Below are positions 7,045-16,025 of a DNA stretch of 64,000 nucleotides, in pieces. The position numbers were made by a program, and so were the translations under genes. Source of the DNA: Candidatus Saccharimonadota bacterium (lineage in GTDB: Bacteria > Patescibacteriota > Saccharimonadia > Saccharimonadales > Saccharimonadaceae); contig JAEETK010000001.1 in assembly GCA_016290315.1 (NCBI GenBank), positions 1-64,000 of the forward strand. The letters run 5' to 3'. Every line of letters starts with the position of its first letter. The first letter of the stretch is position 1. The notes under the pieces are model-generated. The model saw only the letters and a program-made list of their open reading frames with translations, was not told where the DNA came from and made no database searches.

Positions 7045-8244
7045 TTATGTGCTAGACTTTTGCACAATTTTTTGCACAGGTTTTTCAACAGGATGCAGTA
7101 TGGCGAGTATGCGTTGCATTTTTTCTTGCGTAAGATCTGTTGGCAGACACAATACTTTTGGATGTATTGATTCGGCGATTGGTGCCATTTTGCTACTATA
7201 ATGATAGCGACGGTTTGAGTTTGGGCCGGGGTAGAGAAGAGGAGAATACCATCTTCGTATGAAAAAGCCGGAGCTAGTTAGTATATCGTAGACTTTTGTG
7301 GCGGTTGAGGCGTCCTTAAATAGTATCGGGTATGCTAATAGTGGTTCGTCGTAATTGTTGATAAGTTCAAAATCTGGGTTGTTTGCTAGTTTTTTGTTAT
7401 AAACGCGGACGTTTTTTTGTCGGAGTTTATAGATGGCTGGTAGGGCAGGGAGATGCTTTAGGATAGTATTATTGACAAATTTTGTAGATGCATATGGACG
7501 AGATTGCTCTGCGGATTGTTCAAATGGCGCTACAGCGAGTTCGAATATGTGAGCTTTGTAAGCGAGGTTGCGTACATCGTTAAATATCGAATTTGGCAAA
7601 CGGTGAAGGAGGCCATTTTGGAAGCGATATGTGCGCGACCTTAGATCTAGACCAAGTGGCGGTTGTGGCAAATTTAGTAGGGAAGTGGTTATTTCTTCGT
7701 AAAGTTTTGGGTTTTTCTTTTTTAGCTCAGGTTTTACATAGATAGCACCGCCAAATTTGGTGTTTTTGATTACTTTTTCGACGCCGAATGAGTGGACGGA
7801 GATATCTGCGAGTATTTCGCCAGATTCGCTGGCAGCCATTCGGGTAAGGCAGTGGGCGGAATCTTCGATTAGAATCAGGCGGCGTTTTTTAGCGAAATCG
7901 GCGATTGCTTGGGCCTTGTCGCCAATTATGCCTAAAGTGTGCTGCATGACTACCGCAACAGTTTTTGAATTGTAGCATTTTTCTGGTTGCGTAAGGCTGA
8001 GGGTGCTAGGGTCGATGTCGGCATAGGCAGGCTTTAGGTTGCTAACAAGAATTGGGTTTATGGCAGTGATACAAGTATATGGTTGAGTGATAACTTCGCC
8101 ATAACCATATATATTATATATGGCTTGAAAAACAGTCGCCATGCCGAAGCGTGCTTTAAAAGTCAAAAACCAATCGTCTGGGTCGGTGTTGGAGTATTTG
8201 GCGAGTGATTTGCGAACGGCAAGATTTGACTGTATTAAATCCAT
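7045..8244 (-). CDS. DegT/DnrJ/EryC1/StrS-type PLP-dependent enzyme
   Basis: About 399 aa. Fold type I PLP features are in order: ITQPYTCITAINPI (cofactor loop), VAVVMQHTLGIIGD, the PLP-nitrogen aspartate in LIEDSAHCL, and SFGVEKVIKNTKFGGAIYV around the expected Schiff-base lysine. Family members are aminotransferases or dehydratases that act on nucleotide-linked keto-sugars; the reaction here is not known, and no other nucleotide-sugar gene is nearby, so it may serve surface glycan synthesis elsewhere. ATG 8244 lies 7 nt after a TATAAT (8252-8257) and is preferred over GTG 8247; the mRNA is probably leaderless. The C-terminal about 15 residues are Lys/Val/Gln-rich. Confidence 0.8.
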   Translation of the reverse strand: MDLIQSNLAVRKSLAKYSNTDPDDWFLTFKARFGMATVFQAIYNIYGYGEVITQPYTCITAINPILVSNLKPAYADIDPSTLSLTQPEKCYNSKTVAVVMQHTLGIIGDKAQAIADFAKKRRLILIEDSAHCLTRMAASESGEILADISVHSFGVEKVIKNTKFGGAIYVKPELKKKNPKLYEEITTSLLNLPQPPLGLDLRSRTYRFQNGLLHRLPNSIFNDVRNLAYKAHIFELAVAPFEQSAEQSRPYASTKFVNNTILKHLPALPAIYKLRQKNVRVYNKKLANNPDFELINNYDEPLLAYPILFKDASTATKVYDILTSSGFFIRRWYSPLLYPGPNSNRRYHYSSKMAPIAESIHPKVLCLPTDLTQEKMQRILAILHPVEKPVQKIVQKSST

Positions 8245-8251
8245 CACTGAT

Positions 8252-8257
8252 ATTATA
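8252..8257 (-). promoter_or_regulatory. -10 (TATAAT), leaderless promoter of the DegT-type gene
   Basis: Minus-strand TATAAT, 7 nt upstream of ATG 8244. Confidence 0.5.
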
Positions 8258-8294
8258 TCGTATTTTGAATAACTTTTTTAGAGGTAGAGAACAA

Positions 8295-9332
8295 TTAATG
8301 GATAATTGAGCGCGGCGAAATATCTAAATCGTAAGGATTAGATGCGCTTTCGCCGGATTGAATAGAATAATAGGCGGCTGATGCGACCATGGCGCCATTA
8401 TCGGTGCTAAGCTTTGGATCGGGGAAGAACACCTGATGAGTTTTTGAGAAGGATTTCTTTAACTGAGTACGTAATTCTTGGTTTGCCGACACGCCACCTG
8501 CAAGAAGGATGGATTTTGTGGGATATTCTTGACTTGCTTTTTTTAGTTTCTGAATAAGAATGTTGACCGCCGTCGCCTGAAAGCTGGCGGCAAAATCGGC
8601 GATTTGTTGTTCGGATAGATGCTTTTGAAGTTCGTAAGACGGGGTAGTGATTGGCAGGTTAAGCTCTTTTTGAACTGCGCGTAAGACGGCTGTTTTCAGG
8701 CCGCTGAAAGAGAAGTCTAAATCGTCGACTTTTGGAATTGGGAGTTTATACTTGGTTGGATTGCCTCTTTGGGCGGCTTTGGCAATTGAAGGACCGCCGG
8801 GATAGGGGAGGCCAAGAATTTTTGCGATTTTATCAAAACATTCGCCAATGGCATCGTCCCGCGTAGTACCGATGATATCGAAATGGTCGTGACGTTGCAT
8901 GTGGATGATTTGAGTATGTCCACCTGAAATAACTGCGGCAAGTAATGGAAATTCTGGCTGATAGCCGCTAAGCCAGTTGGCGTAGATGTGGGATTTTAGA
9001 TGATGTGTAGGATAGAATGGGATATTGTTGACGACTGCTATTGTGCGGGCGGCTAATGTGCCAACAAGAAGTGAGCCGACAAGCCCCGGAGTGTGCGTGA
9101 CGGCAATGGCATCAATATCGTGGATGGAAAGCTTTGCGTCCGTGAGTGCTTTTTCTATGACGGGATTGATGACTTCAATGTGGCTGCGGGCGGCTACTTC
9201 TGGAATTACGCCACCATATGCGGCGTGAATATCGATTTGCGAAACAACAACATTAGATAATATCTTACTTCCGTTTTCGACAACGGAAGCTGCAGTCTCG
9301 TCGCACGAGCTTTCAATTCCCAGAATTTTCAT
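8295..9332 (-). CDS. tsaD: tRNA N6-adenosine threonylcarbamoyltransferase TsaD
   Basis: 345 aa from ATG 9332. TsaD transfers the threonylcarbamoyl group to A37 of ANN-decoding tRNAs together with TsaB and TsaE. The ASKHA ATPase-like start ILGIESSCDETAAS, the metal-binding HHLKSH (H-x3-H), VISGGHTQI, the GECFDKIAKILGLPYPGG segment and SILLAGGVSANQELR are all present. The frame opens at ATG 9338, but the -10 TATAAT (9340-9345) ends one base before it, so the transcript should begin at or next to ATG 9332 (MKILGIESS), which is also the usual family start. tsaB and tsaE are not in the window. Confidence 0.97.
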   Translation of the reverse strand: MKILGIESSCDETAASVVENGSKILSNVVVSQIDIHAAYGGVIPEVAARSHIEVINPVIEKALTDAKLSIHDIDAIAVTHTPGLVGSLLVGTLAARTIAVVNNIPFYPTHHLKSHIYANWLSGYQPEFPLLAAVISGGHTQIIHMQRHDHFDIIGTTRDDAIGECFDKIAKILGLPYPGGPSIAKAAQRGNPTKYKLPIPKVDDLDFSFSGLKTAVLRAVQKELNLPITTPSYELQKHLSEQQIADFAASFQATAVNILIQKLKKASQEYPTKSILLAGGVSANQELRTQLKKSFSKTHQVFFPDPKLSTDNGAMVASAAYYSIQSGESASNPYDLDISPRSIIH

Positions 9333-9339
9333 TTCCATT

Positions 9340-9345
9340 ATTATA
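9340..9345 (-). promoter_or_regulatory. -10 (TATAAT), leaderless promoter of tsaD
   Basis: Seven bases separate the hexamer from ATG 9332; it decides between two in-frame ATG codons. Confidence 0.6.
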
Positions 9346-9387
9346 CCATAATTTCAGCTTTTTGCTTTTTTGTTTATGTGTAAGCGT

Positions 9388-9407
9388 TTATGTTATTATT
9401 AACATAA
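9388..9407 (+). promoter_or_regulatory. Extended -10 within a perfect inverted repeat, upstream of the repeat-protein operon
   Basis: TTATGTTA-TTAT-TAACATAA (8-bp arms, 4-nt loop) contains TGT-TATTAT (-10 at 9394-9399) followed by AACATAAGG. The same -10 plus CATAAG arrangement occurs before the genes at 18717, 22320 and gap. The palindrome over the -10 and start region could be an operator. Confidence 0.45.
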
Positions 9408-9433
9408 GGATTAATATGTAGAGAGGTCTAAAA

Positions 9434-9778
9434 ATGGAAAAAGTTCATGATTTTATTGGTAGTCTGCTTGATCAGAAGGGGATTACCGATATTGAACCGG
9501 AAGCTCGCGAACAACTTATTAGCGAATTGACGGAACTGTTAATGCAGGAAATTGATAATGCCGCCATTAGGGCTTTACCGGAAGAAAAGGCGATTGAGCT
9601 TGCTGATGGATTAGAGAATGGCTCAATAAAACCTGAGGATGTTGGTACCTTTTTGATTGACGCTGGCTTGAACGTAGAAGAGATTTCAATGATTACGATG
9701 TTGCAGTTTAGAGATTTTTATCTTGGGAACGCTGTGCCGGATGTAGAAGCCAATGAACCGGCGGTCGCAGCGAATTAG
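9434..9778 (+). CDS. Small helical protein, DUF5663-like
   Basis: 114 aa, acidic, almost wholly helical by composition, with alternating Leu/Ile heptads (EQLISELTELLMQEIDNAA) and an Ala/Pro/Glu tail. Short proteins of this kind in CPR genomes are, to my recollection, assigned DUF5663; function unknown. It lies 17 nt upstream of the 494-aa gene and opens the operon of the two large acidic proteins. The start follows AGAGAGGTC as a weak ribosome site. Confidence 0.7.
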   Translation: MEKVHDFIGSLLDQKGITDIEPEAREQLISELTELLMQEIDNAAIRALPEEKAIELADGLENGSIKPEDVGTFLIDAGLNVEEISMITMLQFRDFYLGNAVPDVEANEPAVAAN

Positions 9779-9795
9779 TCGGTAGGAGCTTACTT

Positions 9796-11280
9796 ATGAT
9801 TAATGCTGGTGAAAAAATAGGGAAAGTCGAAAGTAGTGAGCCGAATGAGCTGTCTAGTGAGCAAAAGCGGGCACTCGCTCGAGCATCTATGGGGGCGGCC
9901 GAAATCGCTTCATCTGAAAATAGTAGCAAAGAAGACCTCTCGGCTACACCAAGTGAAGGCGGCAACGATGTAACCTCTAACGATTCTAGTGAGGGGGCAG
10001 GTGAAAATACGGCTGTTCCAGAAGATGTCACGGTTGAGTCTGGTAGCGAATCGGACATTAGCGTCGACGATGAAGGGTCGGCTGGGAAAGACGCTAGTGA
10101 AGCGGCGTTGATAGGGGGTTATGAAGGAATTCCAGACTACAAACCAGTTAGCTTAGAGAGTGGCAAAGATAGAGATTACGCCACGGATGAGATATGGAGA
10201 CCTGCAGTAGAGAGATTGAATCCGGAAATGCCTTCTAAAGATGTTGATATTGTGATGTCATTTGCGTACATATGGAATATGTATTTGAAGCCTAGCGAGA
10301 GGGAAGCTTTGCTAAAAGGCGAGAATATTGATGGCTTCGAAAGCGATGGCATGATGCTCATGTTGAATAAGGCCCACATTGTAAGTTCTGAGGGGGCGGC
10401 TGGTCTAGAAGGGGTAGGGGATAATAATGAACAGCCTGGCGAAGCAGAGAGCGGTAATGATGGTTCCTCTGGCGAAGCTGGCGACGGGAAGGATGACGCC
10501 GGCGACCAGTCTAGTGAAACTGAAGGAGCTGATGGCAATAAGGATGGCTCTGGTGAGACTGGAAGTGAAAACAGCGAAGATTTAGCGGATTATGAAGCAG
10601 TATCAATAGACGATATTGTAGACATGAAAAAGGATATCGATACCGAAAAAGCCATAAAGAAACTGGAAAAAGAAGGCTTAACGGAAGAGCAGCTTAGCGA
10701 ATATCGTTCTGTAATTAAATATGGAAAGTTGGAGAAGTTTGCGCCGATTGTTAATTACTTTAAGTCTGAACAAGCAAGGAAAGTAATTCCAGAGTCGAGT
10801 CTAATCTATGCTATTGATAATTCTGGTCTAGGGTATGCTAATGCTCTGATTAAAACTGGTTTAGTTAAAGTTTCGGATGAATTCTCGAAATTTATCGAAA
10901 ATAGTATAGCTACCGTAAAAGGAAAAGTGGATTTTATGCGTTCGCAAATTGGTGATTTGCCTCCATTGGAAGCTATGACTATAGAAGAAGTAGAAGAGAT
11001 GGGGTGGTGCGACGAGACGCAAATCGTTAAAGATAGAGATGGGAAAGAGGTTCCTATATTTGAGGCATACGATGGAATGCTATATCCACATTTTGTAACT
11101 TTCGTTGACTTGATCCACTCGAGATGCGATGGTGATGAGGTGCTGTATAAGAGTATTGTTGACTATGTAAACGGTGAAAACACTTTGCCGCAAGATTCTG
11201 CAGAAAAAGGAATGATTGATACGCTAATGAAGGCAGGGCTAATTAAAAAATCGCATGACGTTGCGACGGGAGGAGAGTAA
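9796..11280 (+). CDS. Acidic 494-aa protein with repeated helical modules
   Basis: No known family. Very acidic, no TM or signal peptide. Residues 1-125 and about 205-270 are Ser/Glu/Asp/Gly-rich and disordered. Between them and afterwards lie three copies of a module of about 55-70 aa: residues about 131-200 (VMSFAYIWNMYLKPSEREALL...MMLMLNKAHIV), about 285-360 (IVNYFKSEQARKV...NALIKTGLVKVS) and about 424-490 (IVDYVNGENTLP...MIDTLMKAGLIKKS). The same module appears twice in the next protein. Each ends in a helix of the form M-x2-L-x-K-A-x-[IL]-[IV]. A TAGGAG ribosome site precedes the ATG. The downstream gene is probably co-transcribed. Confidence 0.75.
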   Translation: MINAGEKIGKVESSEPNELSSEQKRALARASMGAAEIASSENSSKEDLSATPSEGGNDVTSNDSSEGAGENTAVPEDVTVESGSESDISVDDEGSAGKDASEAALIGGYEGIPDYKPVSLESGKDRDYATDEIWRPAVERLNPEMPSKDVDIVMSFAYIWNMYLKPSEREALLKGENIDGFESDGMMLMLNKAHIVSSEGAAGLEGVGDNNEQPGEAESGNDGSSGEAGDGKDDAGDQSSETEGADGNKDGSGETGSENSEDLADYEAVSIDDIVDMKKDIDTEKAIKKLEKEGLTEEQLSEYRSVIKYGKLEKFAPIVNYFKSEQARKVIPESSLIYAIDNSGLGYANALIKTGLVKVSDEFSKFIENSIATVKGKVDFMRSQIGDLPPLEAMTIEEVEEMGWCDETQIVKDRDGKEVPIFEAYDGMLYPHFVTFVDLIHSRCDGDEVLYKSIVDYVNGENTLPQDSAEKGMIDTLMKAGLIKKSHDVATGGE

Positions 11281-11282
11281 GA

Positions 11283-11315
11283 ATGGGGAATAACTATTTA
11301 GGGAGGAATAAGTAA
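11283..11315 (+). CDS. Possible 10-codon coupling ORF
   Basis: ATG 11283 behind a GGGAGGAGAG sequence opens a 10-residue frame (MGNNYLGRNK) whose TAA overlaps the ATG of the 1550-aa gene (TAATG). Its own codons contain GGGAGGAA, the ribosome site of the big gene. It could keep ribosomes flowing into the next gene; it may also be chance. Confidence 0.3.
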   Translation: MGNNYLGRNK

Positions 11316-14300
11316 TGGTACGTGCAGCGGGTGAAGCTCCTTCTGGTGGCGCGTCTGGAGAGAAAAGAGAACAGCGCGAGCTTAGTGATGAGATGCGAAA
11401 AAGATTTGCTAGGAGAATTCTAGAAATTAGCATAAAGTATGGCCTTACGGAAAAAGATGAGAAAAGTCTTTTTGACTTATTAGATTCGACTTATGGCGAA
11501 AACAGTGGCGACCAAAGCCAGGATAGTGGTAGTCAGAATAATGGCGAAGGCCAGGGCGATCAAGGCAATGGTGACAACAAAGACGGCCAAAACGGTGGCG
11601 ATAATAAAGATGGTCAAAACGGTGGCGATAATAAAGATGGTCAAAATGGTGGTGATACCAAAGACGGCCAAAATGGTGGCGACAACAAAGATGGCCAAAA
11701 TGGCGGCGACAACAAAGACGGCCAAAATGGTGGGGACAACAAAGATGGCCAAAATGGCGGCGATAATAAAGATGGTCAAAATGGTGGTGATACCAAAGAC
11801 GGCCAAAATGGCGGCGATAATAAAGATGGTCAAAATGGTGGGGACAACAAAGATGGCCAAAATGGCGGCGACAACAAAGATGGTCAAAATGGTGGCGATA
11901 CCAAGGATGGCCAAAATGGTGGCGATACCAAGGATGGCCAAAATGGCGGCGATACCAAGGATGGCCAAAATGGCGGCGATACCAAGGATGGCCAAAATGG
12001 CGGCGATAATAAAGGTAACGACGGAAATGGAGAGAATGGCGAGAATGCGCCAGATTATAGTCCTTTGACATATGGAGAAGCCAAAAAGAGTGGGGATTCA
12101 TCTATCAGTCCAGTGTCGAAAGAGTCGATTAAAAAGAAACATCCAGAGCTATCTGACCAAGATATTAGTATTGCGATTTCGTTCGTGTCTGCGTGGAATC
12201 GTATAAGCCACGAAGATAGACTAAGAATATTGAAGAACGGTGCGATAAAAGACCTCGAGGGTATGGTAGATTCGTTGCTAGCAGCCGGATTAATAGAGAT
12301 TGGCGGTAGTGATGAACCTAATGGCGAGAACAGTGAAGACGGTAAAGACGAAGATGGCGAGAATGGCAAGGATGATGATAATGAAGAAGATGGCGAGAAT
12401 GGAGAGAATGGCGAGCGTGACAAAAAAGCCAGTGAATTTGTTGATGATAAGGATAAAAGTTTCTGGCTAGAGGTAGTAAAGAATATTGATCCAATTGATT
12501 TATTGGATAAGCCAGATGACTATACGATCGATGTGATTAATGACCTTGAAGAGGAATATGAGAGCGATCGCGAAAAATTAGCGGATGAACTGATGGATAA
12601 TAACGAGTTCGGCGATTGGTATGAAAGCCAGGGCGGGAATGCTTCCGATTTGGCCGATATGGGCTTCAAGGCGCTCTATGAGCTAAAGCAACAGTTCGAG
12701 AAGTCGAAAGAACCTAGTGAGGAACCGCAAGAAAAGAACGAAGGTGATTTAATTGCGGTTGGGCTTAACAGCGACGATGAAATAACTCGTCGTGCGCGCG
12801 AAATTGCAAAAGAGAAGATTGAAGCAGATATTAATTCGCAAAAGGGCCTCGTTGGTTTCTTTAAGAGGTTTTGGCTCACGCAAACAAAGATACTTCGTCA
12901 AGATAGAATGCAAGGCGAGATTAGGCAGAAAATTATAGAGAAGAACAATCTTCTAATGAAGAAAGAGTCAGGCACAATTAGCGCCGATGAAGAGAGGAAA
13001 CTAAAAGAACTTCAAGATGAGCTTGGTGCGGATAGTTGGACTGCGAGCGAAGGGGATACAGAACGCTTCGTGTTGGCGCATGTTAACAATATGCGTGAAG
13101 CAGTTATGGAAACGAAAGGCGAGTCGATGTTTGTTTATGGCGTAGAATACGTAGAAACAAATGAAGACGAGCTGAATGAAGATGGCACCGTAAAACTAGA
13201 TGCAAACGGTAATCCTATTAAGAAACGTATACCTAAGGCTTATCGTATGGATAAGGATCAGCAGGGTAATGTCAATAAGCAGGAAGTAACTGGTGAGGCG
13301 GCAGAGTTTGCGATTGCGATAGAAGGTGCCATTAGAGCTTATGCATCGGCTGTTGGGAATATTGAACGAGATGCTAATTTGACTGCGGACCAGAAGAGGG
13401 ATAAGCAAAACGCTGAACTAGAAGATTTCCGCAGGAAAATGGACGAGTTAAGGCGGAAAGATATTCAGAACGGCGGCGACGGCACAATGATTAATAACTA
13501 TGAAGCCGTCGCGCAGAGAGCTGCTGAACGCGCAAAGCACGAAATTGGTGTAGACGCCGTAATGGATGGCTTTAGGTATATTAACGGTAAAATAAATCGC
13601 GAAGTTAATTCTCAGCCACATCATAACGCCATAGAAAAACTTGGCCATATGATAGGCACGATCCCATTTGTTCCAGAAGGCGCTGCTGTAATGTCGGCTT
13701 GGATTATTATGACTGCTACGAAAACTGCTGGTAATACACTTGGCCGTGCAGCCGGTGGTCTCCTTGGCGGCTCGGTAGTTGGAGCAGTCTTTAATGGCTT
13801 GAAGTTTGCCGATGACTACAGAGAGCAATATGCAACCGCCGCGCATGCATTGGCTACGAACGCGGAGCTTGGTGACAGGAAATTTGAAGGCAAAATGACA
13901 GAAAATGTCATGCGCTTTATGACTCGCGAGAAAGAGGGGGGCGGCAGAGAAAAGATTACTGCCGATTTACTGAGTAATGACTTAAATAAGTTAACGGCCG
14001 AATTAAATGCCGCATTTGAGGAGTTTAATAGAGACCCGAATAATGATGAAGCGCGCGCAAAAATGCTTGGTATCGCAACTACTATGAGTGGTTGTATATT
14101 AGATGCGAGAAATAGGCTTTTGTATGGTGCGGAACAGCAAGTTGATTTAATGGCATTTTCGAGCAATGATTTGGGCCAAATTGAGAAAGAGCGTCTAAAT
14201 CTTTGGAAGAGTATAGCGGTGGCGCAGACTGCTTATAATAAGATGAGAGCTAGCGACAGACTTACTGACAGTGAAGTTCCAGACGACAAAGCAATATTCG

Positions 14301-15967
14301 AAAAATCAAGAGCCAACTTGCAAGGCATTGTAAAAGAGGGGGAAAGCAAAATTAATAGCGATATTAGGTGGAGCACGGCGAAAAACATCGTAGGCGGTGC
14401 TATACGAGGTATTATTATAGGTGCGCTTGCTGATGATGCGTTTGCTAACTTTTCATCTGAGAAGATTAGTACGTTGGAGCATCTTGGTATCGTAAAGACG
14501 CAAAATAGCAATACGGCTACGAATTCTATCTTATCTGGATTCCTAGATAAAATTGGCGTGCCAGGCTTTAAGACGGAAGATCTCATAAAAGGTGGAGTCT
14601 TCAATACTCAGCAAGAGGCCGAGAATTACATAAAGCAGAATGGTGGAAAGCAATCATTCAAGAAAGTACATAATCCATCAAAAGACCAGATGGTGAGTGG
14701 CGGCTCTCAGAGCGATGCTGAGTATTCGAGAAATAACTTCGGAGAAATCAACAAACGTAAATGGTGGGGATATGGAAAGAAAGAGTCTATACGTAATGAG
14801 TTGAGGCTATATGGAAAACCGGACAGTATGCGTATAGACATGAATGGTATATCAACGGATGGTCTAGGTAATTCTATAAATACGGAAGCACTTCAAAATG
14901 GAGGTAATTTGGAGTTGTTGATTTCGTTGTCGAAAGACTCACAACAGTACCCGATACATATTCCGTTCGATGCGAATGGTGTTGCCGATTACTCGAATGT
15001 GCCCGCTGAGATAATGGCGCGACTTCGTGCTGGTGATATTTATATGGCAGAAGTTGCACAGGTTGCACAACCTGGTGATACGGTAACAAATATTTTTGCA
15101 AGTATGCCGTACTATAAGGGTGGTGGTTCAATTGAGGTACAGACACTGAAACAAGGTTTTGACTTTGTTGTTGAGGAAATAAAGACCTTGCGTGATCCTG
15201 GCGTAACATTCAACCAATGGAGCTTCTTAGCGACAGCGCTACATGCCGGTCGTGGTCTCAATATTAGACGCAACGGTGGCGGTGGTCCGTCTGGCGGCAA
15301 TGGTCCTGAGGGTAATCCTGGCGGTGGCAATAATCCTGGTGGTAATCCGGAAGGTAACCCTGATGGTGGCAACAACCCTGATGGCAATCCAGAAGGTAAC
15401 CCTGATGGTGGCAACAACCCTGATGGCAATCCGGAAGGTAACCCTGATGGTGGTAACAACCCTGATGACAATCCGGAAGGTAACCCTGATGGTGGTAACA
15501 ACCCTGATGGTAATCCGGAAGGCAACCCTGATGGTGGTAACAACCCTGATGGTAATCCGGAAGGCAACCCTGATGGTGGTAACAACCCTGATGGTAATCC
15601 GGAAGGTAACCCTGATGGCGGTAACGGCCCTGAAGGCAATCCTGAAGGCAACCCCGATGGTGGCAATGAAGGCAATGAAGACGGCGAGAATCTAGACATT
15701 GTTCCACTAACCGCTGAAGAGTTGTCTAGAGCAGGCATGAGACGAATAGATGTCATTAACCGCATGAATGACATGATGAATAAGATTCTTCCAACGCTCA
15801 GTAGTCCAGAAGATCGTAATGAGTTGATTGAGGCCGTAAAGAGATGGAACGATATGCGACCGAATCAATGGAGAGTCTTCTTGTCGCGTCCGAATGATCC
15901 GCGTAGCCCAGAGAATAAAGCTATGATGGAAATCTTAAAGAAACATAAGATGGTAAAGGAAGGCTAA
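11315..15967 (+). CDS. Giant acidic repeat protein (1550 aa)
   Basis: No known family. Order: short N-terminal helix region (1-65); 9-residue GD[NT]KDGQNG repeats (about 86-232); one WN-type helical module (about 266-330); acidic linker; a long helical middle (about 370-1310) with Lys/Glu-rich coiled-coil stretches and two Gly/Ala-rich hydrophobic segments (around AAVMSAWIIMTATKTAG to LLGGSVVGAVF, and GGAIRGIIIGALADDA) that could insert in a membrane; a Gly/Asn/Pro/Asp 14-residue repeat (about 1325-1450); and a terminal module (about 1470-1550, ending MMEILKKHKMVKEG). No signal peptide is seen, so location is uncertain. The two modules match those in the upstream 494-aa protein. Start ATG overlaps the stop of a mini-ORF; GGGAGG is the ribosome site. 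Confidence 0.8.
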   Translation: MVRAAGEAPSGGASGEKREQRELSDEMRKRFARRILEISIKYGLTEKDEKSLFDLLDSTYGENSGDQSQDSGSQNNGEGQGDQGNGDNKDGQNGGDNKDGQNGGDNKDGQNGGDTKDGQNGGDNKDGQNGGDNKDGQNGGDNKDGQNGGDNKDGQNGGDTKDGQNGGDNKDGQNGGDNKDGQNGGDNKDGQNGGDTKDGQNGGDTKDGQNGGDTKDGQNGGDTKDGQNGGDNKGNDGNGENGENAPDYSPLTYGEAKKSGDSSISPVSKESIKKKHPELSDQDISIAISFVSAWNRISHEDRLRILKNGAIKDLEGMVDSLLAAGLIEIGGSDEPNGENSEDGKDEDGENGKDDDNEEDGENGENGERDKKASEFVDDKDKSFWLEVVKNIDPIDLLDKPDDYTIDVINDLEEEYESDREKLADELMDNNEFGDWYESQGGNASDLADMGFKALYELKQQFEKSKEPSEEPQEKNEGDLIAVGLNSDDEITRRAREIAKEKIEADINSQKGLVGFFKRFWLTQTKILRQDRMQGEIRQKIIEKNNLLMKKESGTISADEERKLKELQDELGADSWTASEGDTERFVLAHVNNMREAVMETKGESMFVYGVEYVETNEDELNEDGTVKLDANGNPIKKRIPKAYRMDKDQQGNVNKQEVTGEAAEFAIAIEGAIRAYASAVGNIERDANLTADQKRDKQNAELEDFRRKMDELRRKDIQNGGDGTMINNYEAVAQRAAERAKHEIGVDAVMDGFRYINGKINREVNSQPHHNAIEKLGHMIGTIPFVPEGAAVMSAWIIMTATKTAGNTLGRAAGGLLGGSVVGAVFNGLKFADDYREQYATAAHALATNAELGDRKFEGKMTENVMRFMTREKEGGGREKITADLLSNDLNKLTAELNAAFEEFNRDPNNDEARAKMLGIATTMSGCILDARNRLLYGAEQQVDLMAFSSNDLGQIEKERLNLWKSIAVAQTAYNKMRASDRLTDSEVPDDKAIFEKSRANLQGIVKEGESKINSDIRWSTAKNIVGGAIRGIIIGALADDAFANFSSEKISTLEHLGIVKTQNSNTATNSILSGFLDKIGVPGFKTEDLIKGGVFNTQQEAENYIKQNGGKQSFKKVHNPSKDQMVSGGSQSDAEYSRNNFGEINKRKWWGYGKKESIRNELRLYGKPDSMRIDMNGISTDGLGNSINTEALQNGGNLELLISLSKDSQQYPIHIPFDANGVADYSNVPAEIMARLRAGDIYMAEVAQVAQPGDTVTNIFASMPYYKGGGSIEVQTLKQGFDFVVEEIKTLRDPGVTFNQWSFLATALHAGRGLNIRRNGGGGPSGGNGPEGNPGGGNNPGGNPEGNPDGGNNPDGNPEGNPDGGNNPDGNPEGNPDGGNNPDDNPEGNPDGGNNPDGNPEGNPDGGNNPDGNPEGNPDGGNNPDGNPEGNPDGGNGPEGNPEGNPDGGNEGNEDGENLDIVPLTAEELSRAGMRRIDVINRMNDMMNKILPTLSSPEDRNELIEAVKRWNDMRPNQWRVFLSRPNDPRSPENKAMMEILKKHKMVKEG
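11570..12010 (+). repeat. 27-bp tandem repeat (coding)
   Basis: Sixteen units encode GD[NT]KDGQNG, plus a degenerate last unit. Units differ mainly by synonymous changes and an Asn/Thr switch; runs of near-identical units (four Thr units at the right end) point to recent expansion by slippage or recombination. The repeat leaves other frames open on both strands, which are not genes. Confidence 0.95.
15297..15670 (+). repeat. 42-bp tandem repeat (coding)
   Basis: About six full units encode NPDGGNNPDGNPEG with diverged units at both ends; one unit has Asp for Gly. A flexible Gly/Asn/Pro linker before the terminal module. Confidence 0.93.
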
Positions 15968-15974
15968 TAAATTA

Positions 15975-16005
15975 TAAAAATACCCTCTGTATAGAGGGTA
16001 TTTTT
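15975..16005. terminator. Bidirectional terminator
   Basis: AAAATACCCTC / GAGGGTATTTT stem with T runs on both strands, between the converging repeat-protein operon and the ABC permease gene. Confidence 0.9.
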
Positions 16006-16025
16006 GTGTGAATAAGATATTCGCT

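Noticed and set aside
6881-7201. 106-aa plus-strand frame
   Set aside because: Very Phe/Arg/Cys-rich, overlaps the terminator hairpins and the end of the DegT-type gene; no ribosome site.
11570-12010. CRISPR-like regular repeats
   Set aside because: The units are contiguous, in frame and coding, with no unique spacers, and no cas genes are present in the window.
11445-12101. Long open frames on both strands across the 27-bp repeat (for example 11445-12101 minus, 11480-11995 minus, 11493-12068 plus)
   Set aside because: A 27-bp unit without stop codons in several frames opens them all; their products are repetitive artefacts (RRHFGHPWY, AILAIFVV) without ribosome sites. The acidic frame joined to unique sequence on both sides is the real one.
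15112-15774. Minus-strand frame of 220 aa and others across the 42-bp repeat
   Set aside because: Same artefact: SGLPPSGLP-type repeats mirror the coding repeat of the 1550-aa gene.
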